Assembly: GCF_014268885.2 (NCBI RefSeq)
Contig: NZ_CP077095.1
Location: forward strand, 1,307,501-1,371,500
Source of the DNA: Pseudomonas xantholysinigenes
Lineage (GTDB): Bacteria > Pseudomonadota > Gammaproteobacteria > Pseudomonadales > Pseudomonadaceae
Direction of reading: 5' to 3'
Length of the DNA stretch: 64,000 nt
Below, piece after piece: positions 28,986-42,956 of this stretch. The notes under the pieces are model-generated. The model had not been told where the DNA came from and ran no database searches. It was given only the letters and a program-made list of their open reading frames with translations. Within the stretch, counting starts at the first letter, position 1; the number at the start of each line of letters is the position of its first letter. The translations under genes and the position numbers were made by a program.

Positions 28986-30322
28986 TCCGTTCCCTGCGAG
29001 TGCGCCTGATGCTGGCGGCGGCGCTGCTGGCGTTGCTGTTCATGCTGGCGCTGCTGCCGGCGTTGCAGAAGGCCTTCAGCCTGGCGTTGCAAGAGTCGAT
29101 CGAGCAGCGCCTGGCCTCGGACGTGACCACCTTGATCTCCGCCGCGCGCATCGAAAACGGCCAGTTGCAGATGCCGGCGCTGCTGCCGGACGAGCGCTAC
29201 AACCTGCCCTACACCGGCTTGCTCGGTTATATCTTCGACCGCCAGGGCACCTTGGTCTGGCAATCGCGGGCCACGCGCAACCGCAACATCAACTATCACC
29301 CGCGTTATGACGGGCGCGGCAACGAATTCGCACGTATCCACCAGGACGATGGCGAGGAGTTCTTCGTCTACGACGTCGAGGTCAAGCTGCTGGGCGGCAA
29401 GAGCGCGGCGTTCAGCATCGTCGCCCTGCAGCCGCTGCGCGAATACAAGGACACCCTCAGCGGCCTGCGCGAGAAGCTCTACCTCGGCTTTGGCGCGGCG
29501 CTGCTGGCGTTGATGGCGCTACTCTGGGCCGGCTTGACCTGGGGTCTGCGCTCGCTGCGCCAGCTCAGCGTCGAACTCGATGCCGTGGAGAGTGGCGCCC
29601 GTGACGGCCTGAGCCGTGAGCATCCGCGCGAGCTGCTGCGCCTGACCGGCTCGCTCAACCGCCTGCTGCGCAGTGAGCGTGAGCAGCGCCAGCGCTACCG
29701 CGATTCGCTCGATGACCTGGCCCACAGCCTGAAGACCCCGCTGGCGGTGTTGCAGGGGGTGGGTGAGAGTCTGGAGCACGCAGATCGCGAGCAGGCGCGG
29801 GTGCTGCAGAGCCAGATCGAGCGCATGAGCCAGCAGATCGACTACCAGTTGCAGCGTGCCAGCCTGCGCAAGAGTGGCCTGGTCCGCCATCAGGTCGAGC
29901 TCACGCCGTTGCTCGACAGCCTGTGCAGCACCCTGGCCAAGGTGTACCGCGACAAGCAGGTGGTGGTCAGCCTCGATGTGCCGGCCCAGGCGCGGGTGCC
30001 GATGGAGCAGGGCGCCTTGCTCGAGCTGCTCGGCAACCTGCTGGAGAACGCCTACCGGTTGTGCCTGGGGCAGGTGCGGGTGCGCCTGGAAGAAGCGCCG
30101 GGGCAACTGGCGCTGTGGATCGAGGACGATGGTCCAGGGGTGCCGCCCGACCAGCGCGAGCGCATTCTCGAGCGTGGCGAGCGGCTCGACCGCCAGCACC
30201 CGGGGCAGGGGATCGGGCTGGCGGTGGTCAAGGACATCATCGACAGCTATGACGCTGAATTGAGCCTGGGTGATTCCGAGCTGGGCGGCGCGGCGTTTCT
30301 CATCCAGTTCCGCCTTGACTGA
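28982..30322 (+). CDS. phoQ: sensor histidine kinase PhoQ
   Basis: This is a 446-residue sensor with an N-terminal transmembrane segment (about 6-26), a periplasmic domain of about 130 residues, a second segment near 160-180, HAMP-like linker, a HisKA region with phosphoacceptor in LAHSLKTPLAV, and an HATPase domain with NLLENAYRL, DDGPGVP and GQGIGLAVV. Start is GTG, coupled to phoP. The periplasmic domain should sense Mg2+ limitation and antimicrobial peptides, as in P. aeruginosa PhoQ. Confidence 0.94.
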   Translation: MIRSLRVRLMLAAALLALLFMLALLPALQKAFSLALQESIEQRLASDVTTLISAARIENGQLQMPALLPDERYNLPYTGLLGYIFDRQGTLVWQSRATRNRNINYHPRYDGRGNEFARIHQDDGEEFFVYDVEVKLLGGKSAAFSIVALQPLREYKDTLSGLREKLYLGFGAALLALMALLWAGLTWGLRSLRQLSVELDAVESGARDGLSREHPRELLRLTGSLNRLLRSEREQRQRYRDSLDDLAHSLKTPLAVLQGVGESLEHADREQARVLQSQIERMSQQIDYQLQRASLRKSGLVRHQVELTPLLDSLCSTLAKVYRDKQVVVSLDVPAQARVPMEQGALLELLGNLLENAYRLCLGQVRVRLEEAPGQLALWIEDDGPGVPPDQRERILERGERLDRQHPGQGIGLAVVKDIIDSYDAELSLGDSELGGAAFLIQFRLD

Positions 30323-30363
30323 CGATCTGTAGGAGCCAGCCTCGCTGGATCCTGCAAGGTGCG

Positions 30364-31968
<1,605 letters not shown>

Positions 31969-31985
31969 TCACCTCGCGGTAAGTG

Positions 31986-32013
31986 CAAAAGCCCATCTTC
32001 GGATGGGCTTTTT
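31986..32013 (+). terminator. dctA intrinsic terminator
   Basis: AAAAGCCCATC-TTCG-GATGGGCTTTTT is an 11-bp stem with a UUCG tetraloop and T run, 18 bp after the dctA stop. Confidence 0.94.
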
Positions 32014-32060
32014 CATTTCTGGCGTTGCTGCAACCAGGGCGAACATTCATGGGGGAGGTG

Positions 32061-32076
32061 GTAGATAGTTATCTAC
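32061..32076. promoter_or_regulatory. palindromic operator candidate before the RTX gene
   Basis: GTAGATA-GT-TATCTAC is a perfect palindrome about 105 bp upstream of the RTX gene, with a related GGGTAGATTGG word 19 bp further on. No -35/-10 pair was assigned. It is a possible dimer-binding site for an unidentified regulator. Confidence 0.4.
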
Positions 32077-32181
32077 GGTTGTGACTCTGCGGTGGGTAGA
32101 TTGGATTTCGCTGGGGGCACACGGCTTGGCCTGATAGGCGCTCCAGCTATCCGTATTCCGACCGAAAAAGGAAATCATCCG

Positions 32182-32802
32182 ATGAGCAAACCCCATGATG
32201 TGCAAACCACTACCACGATCACTTTGCAGGGAGGCTGCGGTGATGACGTATTGGTCGGGGGAACTGGAAATGATGTGATTGCCGGGGGCAGGGGGCGTGA
32301 TGTACTTGAGGGTGGCAAGGGCGACGACTACCTGATTGGTGGCAAAGGCGACGATGTGCTGGATGGCGGCATGGGCGCCGACCGCCTGTATGGCGGCAGG
32401 GGCCATGATGTGCTGATTGGTGATAGCGGTAGGGATGTGCTCAGGGGCGGCAAAGGCAACGATTTTCTCGAAGGGGGCCGGGGCACCGATATCCTGAGCG
32501 GTGGCCAGGGGGCGGATGTGTTCGTGTTCTCGAAGCTCGCCGATATGGGCGTGGGCACGCGGCGCGATATCGTCACCGATTTCAATGGTGCGGCCGGTGA
32601 TCGCATCGACTTGCGTGGCCTGGCGAAATCCGAGGGGCTCGACGGCCTGGTCTTTGTGGGGGCTGCCGCCTTCACCGGAGTTGGTCAACTGCGTTTTGAG
32701 AGTGAGATCCTGTCTGGTAACTTACGCGGTAGCCTGAAGCCGGATTTCGAGATCAAGTTGACTGGCGTGGCAACCTTCAAGGCTGAATATCTGATGCTGT
32801 GA
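32182..32802 (+). CDS. small RTX calcium-binding repeat protein without catalytic domain
   Basis: The 206-residue protein begins with a short 17-residue lead, then holds eleven consecutive nonapeptides of the GGxGxDxLx type (from GGCGDDVLV to GGQGADVFV), the Ca2+-binding beta-roll. A C-terminal segment of about 90 residues resembles the region preceding the type I secretion signal in serralysin-like proteins (VTDFNGAAGDRIDL). There is no HExxH protease, lipase or hemolysin module. It is presumably exported by an ABC-type secretion system encoded elsewhere. ATG at 32182 follows AAAAAGGAA. Its role, perhaps adhesion, matrix or Ca2+-dependent binding, is unknown. Confidence 0.85.
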   Translation: MSKPHDVQTTTTITLQGGCGDDVLVGGTGNDVIAGGRGRDVLEGGKGDDYLIGGKGDDVLDGGMGADRLYGGRGHDVLIGDSGRDVLRGGKGNDFLEGGRGTDILSGGQGADVFVFSKLADMGVGTRRDIVTDFNGAAGDRIDLRGLAKSEGLDGLVFVGAAAFTGVGQLRFESEILSGNLRGSLKPDFEIKLTGVATFKAEYLML

Positions 32803-32854
32803 ACCTGACGCTTGCGTGTTTATCCATCCGTTGCCGTTCCACGCGCTGGGCATG

Positions 32855-33349
32855 TCATTCGACCCGGGTCTCGCCGCTGTACACCAAAATCTCCCGGCAT
32901 CGCCGGCACAGATAACGCCGCCCCTGGCGCACCAGCTTGTGCCGTTGCGCGGTGAACGGAAAGTCGCTTTGCGGGCACGGGCAACGGTAGATGTAGCGCG
33001 TGGCCACGCGCCGCTGCACTTCGTAGTTGTGGCAACGGTTCGGCGGCAGTTCGTAGACCCCGCGCATGATCAACTGCCACTCCTCGCCATGGGCCTGGAT
33101 GCGCTCGCCGAACAGCTGGTGGGCGACCAGGTGGGCGACTTCGTGGGCCACGGTCTGGCGCAGGAAGTCTTCCTGGTTCTCGCGGTACAGCTGCAGGTTG
33201 AAGCGCAGCAGGTTCTCGTGCAGGTGGGCGACACCGGCTTTTTGCCCGCGCAGCTTGAAGCTCACCTGCGGGCGCGGGAAGGGGCGTTTGAAGAAGGTTT
33301 CGGCTTGCTGGTAACAGGTTTCGACGCGTTGTTTGAGCAGCTCGGGCAT
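32855..33349 (-). CDS. SprT-family zinc metalloprotein
   Basis: This 164-residue protein carries the zincin motif H69-E-V-A-H73 (AHEVAHLVAH) and a C-terminal pair of cysteine clusters (CPCPQS and LCRRCRE) for a second zinc. That is the SprT layout, related to the protease domain of eukaryotic SPRTN. ATG at 33349 has CAGGAG upstream; an ATG at 33376 would lengthen it by 9 residues. Proteolytic activity of bacterial SprT is not established. It is convergent with the RTX gene and just after a Yip1 gene. Confidence 0.88.
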   Translation of the reverse strand: MPELLKQRVETCYQQAETFFKRPFPRPQVSFKLRGQKAGVAHLHENLLRFNLQLYRENQEDFLRQTVAHEVAHLVAHQLFGERIQAHGEEWQLIMRGVYELPPNRCHNYEVQRRVATRYIYRCPCPQSDFPFTAQRHKLVRQGRRYLCRRCREILVYSGETRVE

Positions 33350-33423
33350 GGCGGGGCAATTCTCCTGACCGGGCATTATGCCGCAAGCGCGGCCAAGGCG
33401 CCGAACCGCTGGTCAACACGAAA

Positions 33424-33447
33424 CGAGGCCGCCTTGCGGCGGCCTCG
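33424..33447 (-). terminator. Yip1-gene terminator hairpin
   Basis: CGAGGCCGCC-TTGC-GGCGGCCTCG is a perfect 10-bp stem with only a short T run on the minus strand, placed between the Yip1 and SprT genes. Confidence 0.6.
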
Positions 33448-33472
33448 GCTGATGCCCCAGTGTTGGTTCGAT

Positions 33473-34072
33473 CTAGTTGGTATACACGGGCCCCACGCCC
33501 AGCCCCCAGATGATCACGGTGGCGGCCATGATCGCCACCAGCACCACCAGGCCCACCGCCAGCACGGAGCTGGAGAACAGGAAGCCTTCATCGGAGGGTA
33601 TGTTCATGAACGTCGGCAGCCCGACATACAGCAGGTACACCGTGTAGCAGATGGCCGCCGTGCCGATCAGCATGCCCAGCCACAGGTGCGGGTACAGCGC
33701 CGCGAGGCCGCCGATGAACAGCGGCGTGGCGGTGTAGGTGGCGAAGGCGACGCATTGCGCCATGCTCGGGTTGGCGTCGTAGGTGCGTGCCATCCAGTGG
33801 ATGAAGGCGCCCATCACCGCCACCCCGGCGAGCATCGCCAGGTACGACATGATGCTCATCCAGATCGCGCTTTCCATGGTCAGCATCACCGCTGGCCGGT
33901 CACCGATCACCCAGCCGACCTGGGTGGTGCCGATGAAGGCCGAGACGGCGGGGATCGCCGCGAGGATCAGCGTGTGCGTCAGGTACATGTGGCTGATGCT
34001 TTCTTCTTCGCCACGGATTTCCCGCCACTCCTGGTCGGGATGGGTAAACAGCCCCACAACGTGATGAATCAT
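33473..34072 (-). CDS. Yip1-family integral membrane protein
   Basis: The 199-residue protein has about five hydrophobic segments and the YIP1-like lead MIHHVVGLFTHPDQEWREI. AGGAG nine bases before the ATG at 34072 decides the start over longer frames. Bacterial Yip1 members are inner-membrane proteins of unknown function. It is transcribed away from ttcA. The 260-bp divergent gap to ttcA is expected to hold both promoters. Confidence 0.85.
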   Translation of the reverse strand: MIHHVVGLFTHPDQEWREIRGEEESISHMYLTHTLILAAIPAVSAFIGTTQVGWVIGDRPAVMLTMESAIWMSIMSYLAMLAGVAVMGAFIHWMARTYDANPSMAQCVAFATYTATPLFIGGLAALYPHLWLGMLIGTAAICYTVYLLYVGLPTFMNIPSDEGFLFSSSVLAVGLVVLVAIMAATVIIWGLGVGPVYTN

Positions 34073-34332
34073 GCCGGTCACTCCTATTGGTTGCCAAACG
34101 CCCCCCAGATGGAGCGCCTGCGGCCCGAGGCCGAACACCGATGCAAGCGGTAATGTGGCCTTATGTCGCAGTATAGGAAGCCGTTCCCCGCATAAAACCG
34201 GCTTTTTAGAGCAAATTGCGCTGTCAGCGGCGGTGCTGATTCCCTTGAAGTCTTTATCGGATTGGCCTACTGCCTTGCCCGGTTTGTGCGTAAAATAGCC
34301 GGCTTTTGTCACACCTCGCGGATCCAAGCGCT

Positions 34333-35157
34333 ATGGGCACCCTCTCGGTCAACCAGAACAAACTGCAAAAACGCCTGCGTCGTCTCGCCGGCGAAGCCAT
34401 CACCGACTACAACATGATCGAGGATGGCGACAAGGTCATGGTCTGCCTGTCCGGCGGCAAGGACAGCTACACCATGCTCGACGTTCTGTTGCACCTGCAG
34501 AAGGTGGCGCCGATCAAGTTCGACATCGTCGCGGTGAACATGGACCAGAAGCAGCCCGGCTTCCCCGAGCACGTGCTGCCGGCCTACCTCAAGGAACTGG
34601 GGGTCGAGTACCACATCGTCGAGAAGGACACCTACTCGGTGGTCAAGGAGCTGGTCCCGGAAGGCAAGACCACCTGCTCGCTGTGCTCGCGCCTGCGCCG
34701 CGGCACCCTGTACACCTTCGCCGACGAGATTGGCGCGACCAAAATGGCCCTGGGCCATCACCGCGACGATATCGTCGAGACGTTCTTCCTCAACATGTTC
34801 TTCAATGGCGCGCTCAAGGGCATGCCGCCGAAGCTGCGTGCCGACGACGGTCGCAACGTGGTGATCCGCCCGCTGGCCTACTGCAGCGAGAAGGACATCC
34901 AGGCCTACTCGGACATGAAGGAATTCCCGATCATTCCGTGCAACCTCTGTGGCTCGCAGGAAAACCTGCAGCGTCAGGTGGTCAAGGACATGCTGGTGGA
35001 GTGGGAGCGCAAGCACCCGGGCCGCACCGAGAGCATCTTCCGCGCCTTGCAGAACGTCGCGCCGTCGCAGCTGGCCGACCGCAACCTGTTCGACTTCACC
35101 AGCCTGAAGATCGATGAAAGCGCCACGCCGCGCTTCCTCGACGTGCTGAATATCTGA
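34333..35157 (+). CDS. ttcA: tRNA cytidine(32) 2-sulfurtransferase TtcA
   Basis: This 274-residue enzyme makes 2-thiocytidine at tRNA position 32. Seen directly: the PP-loop SGGKDS (adenylation), the CSLC and CNLC pairs that hold its [4Fe-4S] cluster, and [10 protein letters not shown]. The usual family length of about 270-310 fits. ATG at 34333 is chosen over an upstream TTG at 34306. The glycosylase gene begins 3 bp after its stop, so the two are almost certainly co-transcribed. Confidence 0.95.
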   Translation: MGTLSVNQNKLQKRLRRLAGEAITDYNMIEDGDKVMVCLSGGKDSYTMLDVLLHLQKVAPIKFDIVAVNMDQKQPGFPEHVLPAYLKELGVEYHIVEKDTYSVVKELVPEGKTTCSLCSRLRRGTLYTFADEIGATKMALGHHRDDIVETFFLNMFFNGALKGMPPKLRADDGRNVVIRPLAYCSEKDIQAYSDMKEFPIIPCNLCGSQENLQRQVVKDMLVEWERKHPGRTESIFRALQNVAPSQLADRNLFDFTSLKIDESATPRFLDVLNI

Positions 35158-35160
35158 CCC

Positions 35161-35832
35161 ATGCGCGATTACCAGTGGCTGCATGAGTACTGCCTGAACC
35201 GCTTCGGCTCGGCCCAGGCACTGGAAGCCTTCCTGCCGCAGCCGCGCACCCCGGCGCAGCTGCGCGATATCCCCGACGACCGCTACCTGTCGACCTTGGC
35301 CCTGCGCGTGTTTCGCGCCGGGCTCAAGCACAGCCTGGTGGACGCCAAGTGGCCGGCGTTCGAACAGGTGTTCTTTGGCTTCGATCCGCACAAGGTGGTG
35401 CTGATGGGCGCCGAGCACCTGGAGCGGCTGATGCAGGACGAGCGCATCATCCGCCACCTGGGCAAGCTCAAGAGCGTGCCGCGCAATGCGCAGATGATCC
35501 TCGATGTGGCGAAGGAGAAGGGCAGCTTTGGCGCGTTCATCGCCGACTGGCCCGAGACCGACATCGTCGGGCTGTGGAAGTACCTGGCCAAGCACGGCAA
35601 CCAGCTCGGTGGGTTGTCGGCGCCGCGCTTCTTGCGCATGGTCGGCAAGGATACCTTCATCCCCACCGACGACATGGCGGCGGCGTTGATCGCGCAGAAG
35701 ATCATCGACAAGCCACCGACCAGCCAGCGCGATCTGGCGCTGGTGCAGCAGGCGTTCAATCAGTGGCACGCCGAAAGCGGGCGGCCACTGTGCCAGTTGT
35801 CGGTGATGCTGGCGCATACCGTCAACCACTGA
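35161..35832 (+). CDS. DNA-3-methyladenine glycosylase I-like protein
   Basis: The 223-residue protein is related to the Tag/HhH glycosylase group: an all-helical domain with TLALRVFRAGLKHSLVD (Tag-like FxxxGLxxxLV) and VPRNAQMILDVAKEKGSFGAF. Canonical Tag of about 190 residues uses four zinc ligands; the zinc-binding Cys/His are not evident here, so this is a divergent branch and the lesion preference is uncertain. It starts 3 bp after ttcA. A REP pair follows. Confidence 0.75.
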   Translation: MRDYQWLHEYCLNRFGSAQALEAFLPQPRTPAQLRDIPDDRYLSTLALRVFRAGLKHSLVDAKWPAFEQVFFGFDPHKVVLMGAEHLERLMQDERIIRHLGKLKSVPRNAQMILDVAKEKGSFGAFIADWPETDIVGLWKYLAKHGNQLGGLSAPRFLRMVGKDTFIPTDDMAAALIAQKIIDKPPTSQRDLALVQQAFNQWHAESGRPLCQLSVMLAHTVNH

Positions 35833-35835
35833 GAT

Positions 35836-35944
35836 CGCTGGGGCCGCCGTGCGGCCCTATCGCGACACAAGGCCGCTCCTACAGGAGTATGCGTGCCCCT
35901 GTAGGAGCGGCCTTGTGTCGCGATAGGGCTGCAGAGCAGCCCCG
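35836..35944. repeat. convergent REP pair
   Basis: CTATCGCGACACAAGGCCGC and its reverse complement face each other, bounded by GGGGCCGCCGTGCGGCCC and GCTGCAGAGCAGCCCC hairpins, between the convergent glycosylase and DUF2069 genes. Confidence 0.87.
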
Positions 35945-35947
35945 GAA

Positions 35948-37309
<1,362 letters not shown>

Positions 37310-37395
37310 GACGGGTCGCATCCAGCGGGGTGTGGCGGCTATTCTAACCGCAGCGACCGACTTCAATGCTTGAAAACTTCGAGAAGGATTGACCC

Positions 37396-37860
37396 ATGGC
37401 AAGGCGTTTGGCAGCTGCACTGGCCATCACCGCGAGCCTGTTGCTCGGCGGTTGCGGTGCGGACTACGGCGTGGACCAGCACGGCAACACGGTGAAGGCT
37501 GAACAGATCGACGGGCACTGGCTGGTGCTCAACTACTGGGCCGAATGGTGTGGCCCGTGCCGTACCGAAATCCCCGAGCTCAATGCCGCGGCGAAGCAGT
37601 GGGATGCCCAGGGCATCAAGGTGGTGGGGGTGAACTTCGATGGCCTGCAGGGCGCGGACCTGAAAGCCGCCGCCGATACCCTGGGCATTGGTTTCACCGT
37701 GCTGGCCCAGGATCCGGCCGAGCGCTACGAGCTGCCGCGCAGCGAGGCGCTGCCGGTGACCTACATCATCGACGACAAGGGCAAGGTACGTGAGCAACTG
37801 ATGGGCGAGCAGACGCTCGAAGGCTTGCAGGCGAAGATCAAGGCGCTCAAGGGCGTTTGA
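37396..37860 (+). CDS. TlpA-family thioredoxin-like lipoprotein
   Basis: The 154-residue protein has a lipoprotein signal peptide with lipobox LLGG-C20 and a thioredoxin domain with active-site W-C52-G-P-C55 and the cis-Pro LPVTYI. It should sit in the periplasm, anchored to a membrane, as a thiol-disulfide reductase or cytochrome c-maturation-type protein. Asp after the lipid Cys is absent (CGAD), so sorting to the outer membrane is possible. Confidence 0.93.
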   Translation: MARRLAAALAITASLLLGGCGADYGVDQHGNTVKAEQIDGHWLVLNYWAEWCGPCRTEIPELNAAAKQWDAQGIKVVGVNFDGLQGADLKAAADTLGIGFTVLAQDPAERYELPRSEALPVTYIIDDKGKVREQLMGEQTLEGLQAKIKALKGV

Positions 37861-37862
37861 AA

Positions 37863-37966
37863 GCAGCTGCAAGCTGCAAGCTGCAAGCTGCAAGCTTCAA
37901 GCTTCAAGAAAAAAGTGCAGGCACCGCGATTTGCTCTTTCTTGCAGCTTGCAGCTTGCAGCTTCTG
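37863..37966. repeat. inverted heptanucleotide tandem repeats
   Basis: Left block (about 37863-37907): GCAAGCT-type heptamers repeated six times with the last units reading CAAGCTT. Right block (about 37940-37966): the same heptamer in the opposite orientation three to four times. They can pair to a long hairpin. The repeats lie between convergent lipoprotein genes and may serve as a bidirectional terminator. Confidence 0.8.
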
Positions 37967-38371
37967 TCAGCCTTCCTCAGGCCAGAACCGCAGCGGCTTG
38001 CCCTCGGCCGGCCAGAAGCGGATCTGCTCGATCGGCGACACATCCCAGCGCTGCACCGTCTCCAGCGCCTGCAAAAAGCGTTTTTCCTGGTCCATCAGCG
38101 CCGGCGCGCACAGCTTGCGGGTCTTGCCGACCTTGCCGAAGCTGATGCGCTCGCCATCCAGCGTGTAGGGCGCGAACCAGTGGTTGCAGCCGCCGTTGCC
38201 ATAGGCCCGGCCATCGCTGGCCAGGGTCAGGGTCAGGTGGCTGTAGTCGATCAACGGGCGCTCGCCGATCCATTCCAGCAGGTAGCTCTGCTCCTGCTGC
38301 AGTTTCGATGGCGGCGCGGCACAGCCGATCAGGCCGGTGGCGATCAGCACGCCGGTCAGCAGCTGTTTCAC
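37967..38371 (-). CDS. META/HslJ-domain lipoprotein
   Basis: The 134-residue protein starts at a GTG that directly abuts the stop of the preceding gene. It has a lipoprotein signal peptide with Cys at 17 (TGLIGC) and a META-like domain: LTLTLASDGRAYGNGGCNHWF followed by GKTRKLC. META-domain proteins such as HslJ affect envelope and antibiotic traits, but biochemical function is unclear. It is the distal gene of a two-gene unit with the zinc-ribbon protein. Confidence 0.88.
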   Translation of the reverse strand: MKQLLTGVLIATGLIGCAAPPSKLQQEQSYLLEWIGERPLIDYSHLTLTLASDGRAYGNGGCNHWFAPYTLDGERISFGKVGKTRKLCAPALMDQEKRFLQALETVQRWDVSPIEQIRFWPAEGKPLRFWPEEG

Positions 38372-38806
38372 TCAGGCACGCTCCCGGCACTGCGGGCACA
38401 GGTGCTTGTCGCCTTTGCTGGCCCAGCCCAGTTCCTGGATGCGCGCGCTGGCGGCCGGGGCCTGGCCTTTCTTGCCCAGCTTGGCGTCGTTGGCGAACTC
38501 GAAGTCCAGTACTGCATCGCAGCTGTCGCACTTGACCTGCCACTGGAGAATTTCCAGCTCATTGAAGACCGGGCCCTGGGCCACGGCGACCCACTGGCCG
38601 TGTGGGTTGATCAGGTGACGCACGGTCTCGACGGTCAGGCGCATGGACAGGTCCTTGCTGCCCTTGAGGGTCACCAGCAGGACATCGCCCTTCTGGATCG
38701 AGCCGCCGTTGCCGGTGACCTGATAGCGGCCGGGTACCAGGGCGCGGCACTCGATCAAGGTGTGTTGCGGGTTGAAAAGGGTGTAGCGGAAATCGTGTTC
38801 GACCAT
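38372..38806 (-). CDS. conserved hypothetical protein with CxxC zinc-ribbon pairs
   Basis: The 144-residue, cytosolic protein has two CxxC knuckles, CDSC near residue 92 and CPQC near 138, which could bind one Zn2+. The N-terminal half is beta-rich. I do not recognise the family. It is immediately upstream of the META lipoprotein gene with no intergenic base, and an ATG start at 38806. Confidence 0.75.
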   Translation of the reverse strand: MVEHDFRYTLFNPQHTLIECRALVPGRYQVTGNGGSIQKGDVLLVTLKGSKDLSMRLTVETVRHLINPHGQWVAVAQGPVFNELEILQWQVKCDSCDAVLDFEFANDAKLGKKGQAPAASARIQELGWASKGDKHLCPQCRERA

Positions 38807-38837
38807 GGGTCCTCCAGAAATGCCGCGTATCCTAGCA

Positions 38838-39827
38838 TCATCCCGTGACCAGATTCTGCGGATTGCCTGCCGCCCAGCGGGCGATGTTGTCCAGGGTGGT
38901 GGTGGCGATCGCGTCCAGCGCCTCGCGGGTGAGGAACGCCTGGTGCGCGGTGACGATCACGTTGGGGAAGGTCAACAGCCGCGCCAGTACATCGTCCTGC
39001 AGCGGCTGGTCGGAGCGGTCCTCGAAGAACAGCTGCGCCTCTTCTTCATACACATCCAGCCCCAGGTAGCCGAGCTGGCCGCGCTTGAGCGCGTCGATCA
39101 AGGCCGGCGTGTCGACCAGCGCGCCGCGCCCGGTATTGATCAGCATCGCGCCGGGTTGCAACTGGGCCAGGCTCTGGGCGTTGATCAGGTGGCGGGTGTC
39201 TGCGCTCAGCGGGCAGTGCAGGCTGATGATCCGCGATTCACGCAATAGCTCGGGCAGCTCCAGGTAGCGGGCGCCGAGGGCCAGCAGTTCGGGATTGGGG
39301 TAGGGGTCGTAGGCCAGCAGCTGGCAGCCGAAACCGGCCATGATGCGGGCGAAGGCGGCGCCAATCTGGCCGGTGCCGACCACGCCGACGGTCTTGCCGT
39401 GCAGGTCGAAGCCGGTCAACCCATGCAGGGTGAAGTCGCCTTCGCGGGTGCGGTTGTAGGCCCGATGCAGGCGGCGGTTGAGGGCAAGGATCAGTGCCAC
39501 CGCATGTTCGGCCACGGCATGCGGCGAATAGGCCGGCACCCGAGCCACGGCCAGGCCCAGGCGCTGGGCTGCTACCAGGTCGACATGGTTGTAGCCGGCC
39601 GAGCGCAGGGCGATCAGGCGCGTGCCGCCGGCGGCCAGGCGGGCGAGGACCTGGGCATCGAGCTCATCGTTGATGAAGGCGCAGACCACCTCGAAGCCGT
39701 TGGCCAGGGCCGCGGTATCGAGGGTCAGGCGCGCGGCTTGGTAGTGCAGCTGCAGGGTGCTGCCGTGGGCGGCACGGGTGAAGCTTTCCTGGTCGTAGTG
39801 CTGGCTGCTGAACAACAGGGCGCGCAT
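38838..39827 (-). CDS. ldhA: D-lactate dehydrogenase (2-hydroxyacid family)
   Basis: The 329-residue enzyme is a D-isomer-specific 2-hydroxyacid dehydrogenase reducing pyruvate to D-lactate with NADH. It has the GVVGTGQIGAAFARI Rossmann loop, the catalytic Arg in LRSAGYNHVD, Glu in DVYEEE and His in VTAHQAFLT. Length and sequence fit fermentative LdhA. It is transcribed in the direction of, and after, gacS (140 bp gap). It has its own ATG at 39827. Confidence 0.92.
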   Translation of the reverse strand: MRALLFSSQHYDQESFTRAAHGSTLQLHYQAARLTLDTAALANGFEVVCAFINDELDAQVLARLAAGGTRLIALRSAGYNHVDLVAAQRLGLAVARVPAYSPHAVAEHAVALILALNRRLHRAYNRTREGDFTLHGLTGFDLHGKTVGVVGTGQIGAAFARIMAGFGCQLLAYDPYPNPELLALGARYLELPELLRESRIISLHCPLSADTRHLINAQSLAQLQPGAMLINTGRGALVDTPALIDALKRGQLGYLGLDVYEEEAQLFFEDRSDQPLQDDVLARLLTFPNVIVTAHQAFLTREALDAIATTTLDNIARWAAGNPQNLVTG

Positions 39828-39923
39828 GGCTGGGTTCCTTTGATGTGAGCGTTGCCAGTCTAGGCCAGTGGGCAGGATCGGTATTGATCTGGGCGGGCTT
39901 GATGCGTCGCTTCAATTGAAGAT

Positions 39924-39949
39924 CGCCGGGGCGCAAAGCGGCCCCGGCG
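39924..39949 (-). terminator. hairpin between gacS and ldhA
   Basis: CGCCGGGGC and GCCCCGGCG form a 9-bp stem with GCAAAGCG in the loop, 19 bp beyond the gacS stop. No T run; could be a REP fragment. Confidence 0.5.
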
Positions 39950-39967
39950 AGTCCGTACCCATGGCCA

Positions 39968-42724
<2,757 letters not shown>

Positions 42725-42956
42725 ACCTGTCTCCTGTCATGTGCTTAAGGGCGCGGTTCGCGCTTCAGCGGGAACGTTACTCCGGGTAGGGGGGCAATGC
42801 ACCCACTTGTGTTTGATTTTGTTTCAAGAAGTAGGACGCGAGCCTGCTTCCGACGTCGAATCGGGTGGAATCCTACGTTTCGCTGGTCGCAGTGCGGTTG
42901 CCTGGCGGGAGCGCTTGTCCAATAATTGCGTAACTGAGAATTGATGGCAGTTGCCA

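Noticed and set aside
32182..32802. Serralysin-type protease
   Set aside because: Only RTX repeats and a C-terminal domain are present; there is no HExxH motif in frame or upstream.
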